Source of the DNA: Dielma fastidiosa
GTDB taxonomy: Bacteria; Bacillota_I; Bacilli_A; Erysipelotrichales; Erysipelotrichaceae
DNA length: 51,899 nt
Direction: 5' to 3'
NCBI RefSeq assembly: GCF_000313565.1
Contig: NZ_HE578931.1
Span: forward strand, 91,665-143,563
In this document: positions 43,221-50,538 of the stretch, in pieces
How the letters are laid out: each line of letters opens with the position of its first letter
How positions within the stretch are numbered: the stretch's first letter is position 1
The notes under the pieces: model-generated
The model's input: the letters and a program-made list of their open reading frames with translations, nothing else
Told to the model about the DNA's origin: nothing
Database searches by the model: none
Position numbers and translations under genes: made by a program

Positions 43221-44330
43221 TTAAATATTATTAAACGCTGATACTATAAGCTCTTTACTTTCTTTTAGTAAATGGCCATAAGTATTATTAACCATCTCAG
43301 GGGTATCACCTATTTGCTTTGCTATTGCAAATGCACTTATTCCTTGACTTAGCAGATAAGTAACATGTGAATGTCTGAAATCATGTATGCGTATTTTCTT
43401 TAAGTTAGCTTTTTGAGCATAATTTTTATTGGCTAGTTCAAGAGGAGTTAAACCAAAAGGAGCGAAGTAGCCAAAAACAAAGCGATCCATGTCTTTGCTT
43501 TTTATTTTATAGTAATATTTTAGTTCTTTCAAAGCCTCTAAGCATCTTTCAGGTATAAGCACAGTTCGATAACTATTATTTGTTTTTGGAGTAGTAACGA
43601 TACGGTTTCGAGAGTCATATGTTTTTTCTATTTTAATACATTTATTTTTGAAATCAATATCATTCCATGTTAGAGCTAAGGCTTCACCTTTTCGTAAACC
43701 ACAAAAGTATAAAGTAAGAAAGAAAGCTTTATATTTCAATGTGTCGGCTGCATCTATAAATGAATTAAATTCTTCAGGTGAATAAAATTTCATTTCTTTC
43801 TTTTTTTCTGATCTGAATTTAATCTTTTCAAAATTAATGTTTTTATCTATGAAACCATGTTTTAAACCATAATTTAAAGGCATTTTAAATAACGATTGTA
43901 TTTTATCAAGATATGAATTAGAAAAATGAGTGCCATCTTTTTTAGTTGTCTCTAATAGTGATTGCTGCCATATCCTTATTTTTGCATTTGTAATAGCTGA
44001 TATTTTCATATTTCCAAAATACTCTTTAATTCTATTATCATATAATTGTTGAAAATCTTGATAAGTTCTTAATTTTCCATCTTTTTGATAATCTTCAAGA
44101 TATAAATTAAATAAATCTTCATAAGTTATTTCGTTGTTTATATCAGCTCTAGCTTTTATTATAAGGTTATTTTCATAACTTCTGGCAGCTTCATCACTGG
44201 TGAAACCAGCCTTATAATAATCTATACGTTTTCCATCAATAGTGATTTTCCCTTTAGCGTACCAGAATTTAGTTTTTCTTTTTCTTCCGGTTGCGGGATT
44301 TACTATTTCTTTATAATATTGTTTGATCAT
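43221..44330 (-). CDS. Prophage tyrosine integrase
   Basis: A 369-residue tyrosine recombinase that inserts and excises the prophage. The N-terminal part (~1-60: YYKEIVNPATGRKRKTKFWYAKG) resembles the arm-binding domain, followed by a core-binding domain (~65-170). The catalytic domain has the Arg in YFCGLRKGEALALTW, the HDFRHSHVTYLLSQG box (His-x-x-Arg), and Tyr in NTYGHLLKE. Start chosen at ATG 44330 (MIKQYYKE), with AAGGAGGG upstream. It faces the attachment site as in most temperate phages of Bacillota. No excisionase was recognised nearby. Confidence 0.93.
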   Translation of the reverse strand: MIKQYYKEIVNPATGRKRKTKFWYAKGKITIDGKRIDYYKAGFTSDEAARSYENNLIIKARADINNEITYEDLFNLYLEDYQKDGKLRTYQDFQQLYDNRIKEYFGNMKISAITNAKIRIWQQSLLETTKKDGTHFSNSYLDKIQSLFKMPLNYGLKHGFIDKNINFEKIKFRSEKKKEMKFYSPEEFNSFIDAADTLKYKAFFLTLYFCGLRKGEALALTWNDIDFKNKCIKIEKTYDSRNRIVTTPKTNNSYRTVLIPERCLEALKELKYYYKIKSKDMDRFVFGYFAPFGLTPLELANKNYAQKANLKKIRIHDFRHSHVTYLLSQGISAFAIAKQIGDTPEMVNNTYGHLLKESKELIVSAFNNI

Positions 44331-44472
44331 TTGAAACCCTCCTTGTCTTAATTTTTGATATGTAGTACAATTTGGGTACAATAAAAGGAATGTTCGCCAA
44401 AACACTATTTTATTGTACCAAAGCAATATTACTAGTATTGCTTATTATCTCCTGTTACCAGCGGGAGATTTT

Positions 44473-44937
44473 TTATTGAAGAAATTTGTTGGGTATTTCT
44501 ACTCCATTCTTTTGTAAAAGTAGCAGATACTCTTTGTTACTTAATCTATTAAGTGATTCTTGATAATCTGTTTTAGCTTTTGCTAAGTTGATTTTATAAG
44601 TGTTTCTTTGATCAAGTGTATTAATTACTGAATGAATTGTTAGAATTATGAGTATAGAGCCTATTAAATATTCTAATGGGTGAAGATACGGCATATTATA
44701 ATCATAAGCAACAAATAATCCATCAAATATAAATAATGTCCAATTCCAAGAAAATGTTTTATCTGGATAATTAGCGCCTACAATACGAAGTCCGGGTTCT
44801 ATATAATCCTTATCAAAAAACTGTTGACCACAAGATTTGCATGTGATAACAGGACAGCCATATATTTTTTGATTCTTAGGTATTCTAACCAAGTATTTAT
44901 ATTTACAATACGGGCATCTTTTATCCACATATTCCAT
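44473..44937 (-). CDS. Zinc-ribbon membrane protein of the prophage lysogeny region
   Basis: A 154-residue protein of unknown function. The N-terminus has a zinc ribbon (C8-x2-C and CKSC, with a C-P-V between). It is followed by two hydrophobic segments (~65-80 and ~90-110) and a cytoplasmic coiled tail (AKAKTDYQESLNRL). It lies between the integrase and the repressor on the lysogenic strand, 12 bases after the repressor stop, so it would be expressed in the lysogen. Genes in this place often alter the host or exclude other phages, but that is only positional reasoning. Confidence 0.65.
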   Translation of the reverse strand: MEYVDKRCPYCKYKYLVRIPKNQKIYGCPVITCKSCGQQFFDKDYIEPGLRIVGANYPDKTFSWNWTLFIFDGLFVAYDYNMPYLHPLEYLIGSILIILTIHSVINTLDQRNTYKINLAKAKTDYQESLNRLSNKEYLLLLQKNGVEIPNKFLQ

Positions 44938-44949
44938 AAATATATCTCC

Positions 44950-45666
44950 CTAAATTTTCCCTAGTACTCTACCAATGCAAATAGTACTTTCAGTTAAATT
45001 AATATCGTTAAAAGATTTGTTATGACTGATAAGTACTCCATCACCTAACTCTTTAATATAACCGCTACCATCTATCATGAATACACCGATTTCACCTCTG
45101 CTAATGCAGGGGCTTTTTTTAACGGCGACTTTATCTCCATTATAATATGTAGGCTGCATACTGTCACCAGACACACCAATAACAAAATCAGCCTCCTTGT
45201 ATTCTTCAGGAACATTAATGACCTGAGTAGGAATATCATCAAATACAAACAAACCTGTGCCTGCTGATAGACCTGTAAGATATTCCGTCTTGGTATAAAG
45301 ATAAGGTGCTGGTACTTCATCTAATTGTAAAGATTGTTCTACTATGCGCGTATATTCGACATCAAGTAGTTGATCTATTGCTTTTTTTCCGTGCCTATCA
45401 AGGGTGCGGTATTTTTTTATATGTTCTTGTTCATAAGGTGTTACCTTAAATTCGTTTTGTTTCTTACTTACTCCATCTTGAAATAGATAATTCGCATCGC
45501 ATTCTAATACATCTATTAGTTTATATAACACGGATTCTTTAGGACCACTTAAGTCTAATTCATAGTTTCCGACAGCAGATTTTGTGATTCCGAGTAATTC
45601 TGCAAGTTGGCTTTGAGTTAATCCTTTTGATTCGCGCAGTTCGCGTATTCTTTTTCCAATGCTCAT
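44950..45666 (-). CDS. CI-like repressor: XRE helix-turn-helix plus S24 peptidase
   Basis: A 238-residue phage repressor. XRE domain (~1-65: SIGKRIRELRESKGLTQSQLAELLGITKSAVGNYE) and a C-terminal S24 LexA/CI-like domain with the nucleophile in VSGDSMQPT and the Lys partner in YIKEL. Self-cleavage after RecA activation is expected to trigger induction. Start chosen at ATG 45666, about 8 bases after AAAGG; ATG 45675 is too close to that site. Transcribed from the minus-strand promoter at 45691-45719, divergent from the Cro-like gene. Confidence 0.9.
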   Translation of the reverse strand: MSIGKRIRELRESKGLTQSQLAELLGITKSAVGNYELDLSGPKESVLYKLIDVLECDANYLFQDGVSKKQNEFKVTPYEQEHIKKYRTLDRHGKKAIDQLLDVEYTRIVEQSLQLDEVPAPYLYTKTEYLTGLSAGTGLFVFDDIPTQVINVPEEYKEADFVIGVSGDSMQPTYYNGDKVAVKKSPCISRGEIGVFMIDGSGYIKELGDGVLISHNKSFNDINLTESTICIGRVLGKI

Positions 45667-45690
45667 TTTATCCATCCTTTCTATAACTAT

Positions 45691-45719
45691 ATATTAGGTA
45701 AAAAAACTGTGTATGTCAA
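45691..45719 (-). promoter_or_regulatory. Repressor maintenance promoter (leftward)
   Basis: On the minus strand: exact TTGACA (45719-45714), 17-base spacer, TAATAT (45696-45691). It drives the repressor gene. Confidence 0.8.
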
Positions 45720-45727
45720 GAAAAAAA

Positions 45728-45749
45728 TACAGAAAAAGTGTTCTGAAAG
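45728..45749. promoter_or_regulatory. Phage operator copy 1
   Basis: TACAGAAAAAGTGT followed by TCTGAAAG; the core is an inverted repeat CAGAA-n6-TTCTG (45730-45745). It sits directly upstream of the -35 of the rightward promoter and 8 bases behind the -35 of the leftward one. Confidence 0.65.
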
Positions 45750-45751
45750 TC

Positions 45752-45780
45752 TTTACAGACAATAAATAATGTGCTAATAT
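45752..45780 (+). promoter_or_regulatory. Early rightward promoter
   Basis: TTTACA (45752-45757), 17-base spacer, TAATAT (45775-45780), followed by operator copy 2 over the expected start site. It would drive the Cro-like gene and early genes. Confidence 0.75.
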
Positions 45781-45787
45781 ATCGGTG

Positions 45788-45809
45788 TACAGAAAAAGTG
45801 TACAGAAAG
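45788..45809. promoter_or_regulatory. Phage operator copy 2
   Basis: TACAGAAAAAGTGT followed by ACAGAAAG, 20 of 22 bases identical to copy 1 and exactly 60 bases downstream. It overlaps the expected transcription start and the ribosome binding site of the Cro-like gene. Confidence 0.65.
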
Positions 45810-45821
45810 GAGTTGATTAAT

Positions 45822-46055
45822 TTGTATATGAGTTATATTGCTTTGAATACGAAGAGATTAATTCAAAGCAAGGGGTTAAAACAAAAAAGGGTTGCAGAAA
45901 AAGCTGGTTATAATCCAAAAAAATTCAGTGATATGTTGAATGGCAGAAAACTCATTACTGCGGACGATGTTTTACCTATTGCGGAAGCATTAGAAGTTAG
46001 TGCTAATGATTTATTAAAGAGACCTAATGATATTGTAATCAAATCAGAAGATTAG
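45822..46055 (+). CDS. Cro-like XRE-family repressor
   Basis: A 77-residue (from TTG 45822) or 75-residue (from ATG 45828) helix-turn-helix protein: LNTKRLIQSKGLKQKRVAEKAGY, KKFSDMLNGRKLITADD, LPIAEALEVSANDLL. AAAGGAG ends 9 bases before the TTG and 15 before the ATG, favouring the TTG. It is the first gene rightward of the divergent promoters and probably counteracts the CI-like repressor at the shared operators. Confidence 0.8.
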   Translation: MYMSYIALNTKRLIQSKGLKQKRVAEKAGYNPKKFSDMLNGRKLITADDVLPIAEALEVSANDLLKRPNDIVIKSED

Positions 46056-46070
46056 AAAGGAGGTGAATAC

Positions 46071-46403
46071 ATGTGTAAGAAAAATGATTACTCTACTAGC
46101 AATATTGAAAAAGAGCAAATCATCCTAAAGTGTTTTATTACAAAGGAGGATATAAAAAAATTGCGTAATAGCAGTAATCATGACAGCGCAATAGAAATAT
46201 TCAATTTAGCAAATAAAATGAATGAAGAAAATGACACTTATGTTGATTCAAAGTATGTGCAGGTTTCCAATGTCCTTAAAGTACTAGGAATCAAAGAGAA
46301 GGATATTTTCCGTAATGCTGCCATTGAGAGAAAAATATTGTTTGAAAAAGAAAATCAAAAAAGAGACGTTCCCACAGTGCGAAGTGAAACGTCTCAAAGT
46401 TGA
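46071..46403 (+). CDS. Unknown phage early protein, 110 residues
   Basis: Not recognised. Charged, mostly helical, no membrane segment (CFITKEDIKKLRNSSN, SKYVQVSNVLKVLGIKEKDIF). AAAGGAGGTG ahead of ATG 46071 is a very strong ribosome binding site. It follows the Cro-like gene by 15 bases and probably shares its transcript. The last codons and the stop fall inside two tandem hairpins. Confidence 0.65.
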   Translation: MCKKNDYSTSNIEKEQIILKCFITKEDIKKLRNSSNHDSAIEIFNLANKMNEENDTYVDSKYVQVSNVLKVLGIKEKDIFRNAAIERKILFEKENQKRDVPTVRSETSQS

Positions 46404-46425
46404 TAACTGTAGTAAATTATCAACT
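46363..46425 (+). other. Two tandem hairpins across the end of the early gene
   Basis: GAGACGTT (46363-46370) pairs with AACGTCTC (46388-46395); AGTTGATAA (46398-46406) pairs with TTATCAACT (46417-46425). Neither is followed by a T run. The stop TGA (46401-46403) is in the second stem. They may be an RNA processing, antitermination or stability element. Confidence 0.6.
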
Positions 46426-46457
46426 AAATTATAGCACACAAAAGGAAAGGAGGAAAC

Positions 46458-46592
46458 ATGAATCCTGAAGAAATGTACTGGCGATTTGTAAATGAATTAC
46501 TAATTGCTTTAAAAATTAACCGTTACTTAATTATCTTGAATATCCTTATGTCAATCATGATGGTTGCACTGGTGATCCGATATGGAAGATAA
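46458..46592 (+). CDS. Small phage membrane protein, 44 residues
   Basis: ATG 46458 follows AAAGGAGGAAAC. The peptide opens MNPEEMYWRFVNELLIAL and has one strong membrane segment (LIILNILMSIMMVALVI) ending in RYGR. No family recognised. It overlaps the next small gene by 11 bases in another frame. Confidence 0.6.
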   Translation: MNPEEMYWRFVNELLIALKINRYLIILNILMSIMMVALVIRYGR

Positions 46593-46734
46593 AGAATTAT
46601 TCAATTTACTCTACAAGCAAATTGAAGATAGATCAGAAATTTTAAAGGCAATCTTACATATAAGTTTGCTTATGAATTTACTGCTACTAATCATCACAGG
46701 CTGTTTGATCCTATTACATATCCAATTAGTATGA
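46582..46734 (+). CDS. Small phage membrane protein, 50 residues
   Basis: ATG 46582 (MEDKELFNLLYKQIEDRSEI), an acidic N-terminal helix followed by a membrane segment (LLMNLLLLIITGCLILL). Same layout as its neighbours at 46458 and 47087 (short acidic helix, then one membrane helix). No strong own ribosome binding site, so it is probably coupled to the preceding gene. Its end overlaps the minus-strand gene by 41 bases. Confidence 0.5.
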   Translation: MEDKELFNLLYKQIEDRSEILKAILHISLLMNLLLLIITGCLILLHIQLV

Positions 46735-47032
46735 GAACTATTGCCCACATACATTGAAAAATGATATTGGTTAACTTAAGTCTTAATTCATGATAGTATT
46801 TCCAACCTTCGTCAGTCCCAATAAAGGATTGATTCTTGTAATCATCTGAACCTTTTAAATATCCCATCTTAGTTAAAATAGCTAGATGTTTAATAAGGGA
46901 TTTTGCAGATAAACATATAAGCTTTATCTCTGATAATGGAATCTCTATTGAAGAAGTTGGATAAAAACCTATTTTAGAATGCATGAATAAGACACATTTA
47001 AGCACTCGGTAATGATTAAATAAGTAAATCAT
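46694..47032 (-). CDS. Winged-helix-like membrane protein, opposite strand
   Basis: A 112-residue protein on the strand opposite to its neighbours. GAGGTGATT lies 3-10 bases before ATG 47032. Residues ~15-75 look like a winged helix (IEIPLSEIKLICLSAKSLIKHLAILTKMGYL, then TDEGWKYYHEL), and the C-terminus is one membrane segment (MWAIVLILIGYVIG). Function unknown. Lying against the early operon, it would be expressed in the lysogen rather than during lytic growth. Confidence 0.55.
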   Translation of the reverse strand: MIYLFNHYRVLKCVLFMHSKIGFYPTSSIEIPLSEIKLICLSAKSLIKHLAILTKMGYLKGSDDYKNQSFIGTDEGWKYYHELRLKLTNIIFQCMWAIVLILIGYVIGSNSL

Positions 47033-47086
47033 ACAATCACCTCAAAAAGATTGTAGCACAAGGAAAAGAAAAGGCAAGGTGAACTA

Positions 47087-47260
47087 ATGGAAATTGATAA
47101 AGTACAGAAAGAACTAGAACGATTGAACAAAATGAGTGCGGTTAGTATTATTACAGAATTATTATCTAAAGAAAACGTTATTCTAAAAAGGTGTCTATTA
47201 TTATCAGCACTAGTAAACATTGCTCTAATAGTTTTTACATTTATTGCTTTATTTTCCTAA
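47087..47260 (+). CDS. Small phage membrane protein, 57 residues
   Basis: ATG 47087 follows AAGGCAAGGTG. An acidic coiled N-terminus (DKVQKELERLNKMSAV) is followed by a membrane segment (LLLSALVNIALIVFTFIALF). No family recognised. Third small protein of this kind in 800 bases. Confidence 0.55.
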   Translation: MEIDKVQKELERLNKMSAVSIITELLSKENVILKRCLLLSALVNIALIVFTFIALFS

Positions 47261-47272
47261 AGTGGAGGAAAA

Positions 47273-47557
47273 ATGGACAAAATTAAAACCCGTTTTAAGT
47301 TGGAGACATTGCCTACAACAACGTTGATAGACATGTGGAACAATTTCAATCTAGCACCTTATCATTGTGGTTATTGGGATGAAAGATTTCCTGATAAACC
47401 ATATTTGTTTGACCTGCTGCCATTCGATTGTAAAAGGTTTAAAAGATTCACAAAATTCCATTACCTTATCGAAGCGATGAAAATGATTGAAATGGTGGTA
47501 GGACAAAGGAAAATCATTGAGGAATTAAACAAGAAACAATCTAGCATTAATACCTAA
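47273..47557 (+). CDS. Unknown phage protein, 94 residues
   Basis: ATG 47273 follows GTGGAGGAAA. A soluble protein rich in aromatic residues (NNFNLAPYHCGYWDERFPDKPYLFDLLP), then a helical tail (EAMKMIEMVVGQRKIIEEL). Not recognised. It is spaced 12 and 18 bases from its neighbours and clearly part of the same operon. Confidence 0.65.
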   Translation: MDKIKTRFKLETLPTTTLIDMWNNFNLAPYHCGYWDERFPDKPYLFDLLPFDCKRFKRFTKFHYLIEAMKMIEMVVGQRKIIEELNKKQSSINT

Positions 47558-47575
47558 AAAGGCAAGGAGAAACCA

Positions 47576-47782
47576 ATGATCAAATACATAAGAAAACCAA
47601 TCTGGAAGAACTGGGTTATTTTAGGACTTGTGATTTATTCGGTGGCGGTTACAGTGCAAATTTATAATTGCAACCGTTTAGCCGAGGAACAAACCGAAAA
47701 GATAGCGCAGCTGCAAAGCGAAAAAGCAGAGCTGCAGGTGCTAGGTGAGATTATCACACCAGTAATTGAAGAAGATTACTGA
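47576..47782 (+). CDS. Membrane-anchor half of an interrupted cell-wall hydrolase
   Basis: A 68-residue piece: one N-terminal membrane segment (WVILGLVIYSVAVTVQIY), a coiled coil (RLAEEQTEKIAQLQSEKAELQ), then EIITPVIEEDY and a TGA at 47780. AAGGAGAAAC precedes ATG 47576. The same frame continues open after the TGA into the glucosaminidase-like domain at 47789, so the two pieces look like one 207-residue gene broken by a single stop codon. Confidence 0.6.
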   Translation: MIKYIRKPIWKNWVILGLVIYSVAVTVQIYNCNRLAEEQTEKIAQLQSEKAELQVLGEIITPVIEEDY

Positions 47783-47788
47783 ACACCT

Positions 47789-48193
47789 ATGAGTAGTGCT
47801 GAAACTCGTATAGACGAGAATCACACACCATTAGATGCAATCAGCAGCCGTCTCACTCCTCTCTCGGGATTAGAATTTTATGAGATGGCTACTGATTATG
47901 GAATAGATGCATCGTTTGCACTTGCCACCTGGGCGTGGGAAACGGGATGGGGCACAAGCGAGTTATGGCTCAATAGTAATAACCCAGCAGGCATTACTTG
48001 CGGTGATGTTTATTGCTCGTATGACAGCCAAAAACAAGGCTTACAGGCTATGTTTAATCTCATGCGATATTACGTCAATGAGCTAGGCAGAAATACGGTA
48101 GCAAGCGTGCGTGAAAAGTGGAGTGAGAGCGAAGATGCAGAAATGATCGTACAGATCATGGAGGAAATACATGGACCTAACAAATCTAGTTAG
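47789..48193 (+). CDS. Glucosaminidase-like domain, second half of the interrupted hydrolase
   Basis: A 134-residue lysozyme-like domain of the glucosaminidase type: FALATWAWETGWGTSELW with the probable catalytic Glu, then NSNNPAGITCG and YCSYDSQKQGLQAMFNLM. It is in the same frame as the preceding anchor and separated from it by TGA and two codons. No ribosome binding site is seen before ATG 47789, and the piece has no export signal of its own. An intact version would be a membrane-anchored wall hydrolase. Its place in the early region, not with the holin and lysin genes, is unusual. Confidence 0.65.
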   Translation: MSSAETRIDENHTPLDAISSRLTPLSGLEFYEMATDYGIDASFALATWAWETGWGTSELWLNSNNPAGITCGDVYCSYDSQKQGLQAMFNLMRYYVNELGRNTVASVREKWSESEDAEMIVQIMEEIHGPNKSS

Positions 48194-48413
48194 CGACTTT
48201 TTTAAGACACAATCAGTGATTTCGAAAGAGTCGCTAAGAGCAGAAAGGGAATTACAGGACTATCATGACAGTTTAGTTGATTGCGACAATTTTCCGACCT
48301 GTGACTGGTGCGGTGAAGCAATCACAGAAGATTGGTATGAAATAGATGCAGGAAAAACAGTTGATATTGTTTGCCCTGAGTGCATTGAAATGTGCAGAAA
48401 GGAAAGAAAATGA
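48171..48413 (+). CDS. Small zinc-finger-like phage protein
   Basis: An 80-residue protein with two Cys pairs, CDWC and CPEC, about 27 residues apart, plus a further Cys (MC), suggesting a zinc-binding treble-clef or ribbon. ATG 48171 has GGAGGAAAT upstream, inside the end of the preceding frame. It overlaps the next gene as ATGA. Function unknown; small Cys-pair proteins are common in phage early regions. Confidence 0.6.
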   Translation: MDLTNLVSDFFKTQSVISKESLRAERELQDYHDSLVDCDNFPTCDWCGEAITEDWYEIDAGKTVDIVCPECIEMCRKERK

Positions 48414-49381
48414 GTGATAAAACATTAAAAGAAATCAGTGCAGAAGCTAACACACTGACTGATTATAATAATGTGTTCGCAGTGTTAAACGCAATCAATG
48501 TGAATGATAAGAAAGAAGAAAAGAATGGTTTATCTTACTTATCTTGGGCGTGGGCATGGGGCGAAGCTAAAAAGATTTATCCTGATGCCACTTATACAAT
48601 TTATGAGAATGCAGCAGGTTGGTGTTACCACACAGACAATCTGACATGCTGGGTTAAAACAGGAGTAACGATCAATGGTTTAGAACATATCGAATACTTG
48701 CCTGTCATGGATTACAAGAATAAATCAATACCAGCAGATAAAGTGACGTCTTTTGATGTAAATAAAGCTATCCAGCGATCCTTAACCAAAGCGTTAGCAA
48801 GACATGGATTAGGACTTTATATCTATGCAGGTGAAGATTTGCCAGAAGTAGATAAAGGCAAAGAGATTGCAAAACGTCAAGAAGAACAGATGCTTAGATG
48901 GAGTGAATATCGGTCAAAGTTAACTGACTTGAAGGTTGATTTTAGAGAAGATGAAGAAACAGTAAACTACATACTTAAAAATGCGAAGGTTAAAAGTCAA
49001 GATTTAGACAAACTGACGGTTGATGAGACTGATAGGCTGCTTAACGTTTATCTTGGTATCATACAAAACAAAGAGAAATCTAAAGAAGTGAAACAAGGAA
49101 ACGAAAAGCCAGAAGTCAAACCTGAGCAGACAGAAACAAACAAGCAAGACAACATCAAAGCTTGCATGGCTTATCGTGATGAATTAAAAAAAGTTGGTAT
49201 TGATTACTTATCATCAAAGGTGGTTGAGTGGTGTAAAAAGAATACAAGAACCGGCATTACCACAATGGACTTAACGAAGCTTAATAATGAGCAGATCATT
49301 GACATGATAAATCTATACGCAAGATTACACGCCGAAAAGAAGGCTAAAGATCATGAAAAGCAAGCGCAAAAAAAGGCATGA
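48410..49381 (+). CDS. Single-strand annealing protein, Sak3/DUF1071-like
   Basis: A 323-residue protein. Residues ~20-150 match the DUF1071 (Sak3-type) annealing proteins: NVFAVLNAINVND, LSYLSWAWAWGEAKKIYP, LPVMDYKNKSI, DVNKAIQRSLTKALARHGLGLYIYAGEDLP. These anneal homologous single strands during phage recombination. The C-terminal half (~160-323) is helical and Lys/Glu-rich, with two similar segments (WSEYRSKLTDLKVDF and MAYRDELKKVGIDYL). Start chosen at ATG 48410, overlapping the previous stop, with AGAAAGGAAAG upstream. Neighbours are other recombination genes, which supports the call. Confidence 0.8.
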   Translation: MSDKTLKEISAEANTLTDYNNVFAVLNAINVNDKKEEKNGLSYLSWAWAWGEAKKIYPDATYTIYENAAGWCYHTDNLTCWVKTGVTINGLEHIEYLPVMDYKNKSIPADKVTSFDVNKAIQRSLTKALARHGLGLYIYAGEDLPEVDKGKEIAKRQEEQMLRWSEYRSKLTDLKVDFREDEETVNYILKNAKVKSQDLDKLTVDETDRLLNVYLGIIQNKEKSKEVKQGNEKPEVKPEQTETNKQDNIKACMAYRDELKKVGIDYLSSKVVEWCKKNTRTGITTMDLTKLNNEQIIDMINLYARLHAEKKAKDHEKQAQKKA

Positions 49382-49667
49382 GATATTTAACTCTCTACTT
49401 CAAGATGAAAAAGTATGCTATAGAACACAATCAACGATAAATCTACATAAGCATCACATCTTTGCAGGTAGTCACAGAAATAAATCAGAAAAATATGGAC
49501 TTTGGGTATGGCTGCGAAACGACTGGCATAATGGAGCGTCTTATTCTGTACACGCTGATCCAACAGGTGAATTAGCTGTACATCTAAAGCAAGAAGCACA
49601 GCGTAGATTTGAAGCTATCTATGGGCATGAGAAGTTCATGAAAGAATTCGGAAAGAACTATTTATGA
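49353..49667 (+). CDS. HNH-type nuclease, P1 Ref-like
   Basis: A 104-residue protein with an HNH-like pattern: HKHHIFAGSHRNKSEKYGLW, then NDWHN and SVHADP, ending KEFGKNYL. This resembles the RecA-dependent nuclease domain of phage P1 Ref and its short relatives in Bacillota phages. It starts at ATG 49353 inside the annealing-protein gene and overlaps the next gene as ATGA. Role in recombination is inferred from neighbours. Confidence 0.65.
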   Translation: MKSKRKKRHEIFNSLLQDEKVCYRTQSTINLHKHHIFAGSHRNKSEKYGLWVWLRNDWHNGASYSVHADPTGELAVHLKQEAQRRFEAIYGHEKFMKEFGKNYL

Positions 49668-50173
49668 AGCTAGTAGGAGTATATAAGAGAAAAGTAACTG
49701 ATGAGGATAACAACCTTGAGGTTACTTTCTCTTTTCAAGGTTACGATTCTAAGCGTGATTGTGAAGAATTGGAAAAGGAAAAGAAGTACACGCTTGAAAT
49801 AAATGAATTGAAGTCCAAACGTACAGGTTTGCAAAATCGTTATTTTTGGAAATTAGTTGATGAAATAGATATTAAAATCAATGGTCATAGAAAAAATAAA
49901 ATGAATTTATACATTCAGCTACTAGAAATGGCAGATGTGAAATCAACATATCTGCAGGTGTTAGAGGAAGCTCTTGAAATAGTAACTAACAATTTCAGAA
50001 CATACAAAATCATTGAACACCGTATTGTTAACGGAAAAGATACGGTAATGGTTAAAGTATGGGATGGGCAATCGAAATTTAACACTACTGAAATGGCATC
50101 ACTTATAGACGTAACCCTTGATTACGCAGAACAAGTAGGTGTACCAACTGCATTTTATAGGGAGGTGCTTTAA
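49664..50173 (+). CDS. NinB-like recombination protein
   Basis: A 169-residue protein. The segment LKSKRTGLQNRYFWKLVDEI resembles the core of phage NinB/Orf proteins, which help load recombinases at single-strand gaps. The C-terminus (TTEMASLIDVTLDYAEQVGVPT) also fits the family, which ends in a helical stretch before the stop. ATGA overlap with the preceding gene and TAATG overlap with the next. Family call is moderate. Confidence 0.6.
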   Translation: MKLVGVYKRKVTDEDNNLEVTFSFQGYDSKRDCEELEKEKKYTLEINELKSKRTGLQNRYFWKLVDEIDIKINGHRKNKMNLYIQLLEMADVKSTYLQVLEEALEIVTNNFRTYKIIEHRIVNGKDTVMVKVWDGQSKFNTTEMASLIDVTLDYAEQVGVPTAFYREVL

Positions 50174-50538
50174 TGGAATGGTATGACAATATATACGATA
50201 TAGGTTTACCGATTGACCTCAGACAATGGAAAAAGAAGCATGAAATCGTGAAAGAACTGCGTGAAAAAGGCGTTAAAGTATCAGATGATGCCCGTGAATT
50301 TAGACTGCATGTAGAAAAGTACAATGAAGGCTTTTATGAGCATCAGCAGTCAACGTATATAGCTCACAGTACGTCTAAAGGCTACATTGTTACCCAAGAT
50401 ATAAACCTTATCAAAAAGTCGTTAGACGATTACGGAAAGCGGCCATTCAATCAGCTTAGAAAGCGTGCTAAAGGTATGAAAGCGATTGATGAGAATTATA
50501 ATTTGCGTGTTGATTTAGAGAGAGAAAGTTTATGGTAA
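50173..50538 (+). CDS. Unknown phage protein next to RusA, 121 residues
   Basis: Not recognised. Basic, soluble, helical N-terminus (LRQWKKKHEIVKELREKGVKVSDDAREFRLHVE with aromatic residues after it) and a C-terminal KRAKGMKAIDENYNLRVDL. RBS GGGAGGTG overlaps the end of the previous gene. Close packing (1-base and 7-base overlaps) ties it to the recombination module. Confidence 0.6.
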   Translation: MEWYDNIYDIGLPIDLRQWKKKHEIVKELREKGVKVSDDAREFRLHVEKYNEGFYEHQQSTYIAHSTSKGYIVTQDINLIKKSLDDYGKRPFNQLRKRAKGMKAIDENYNLRVDLERESLW

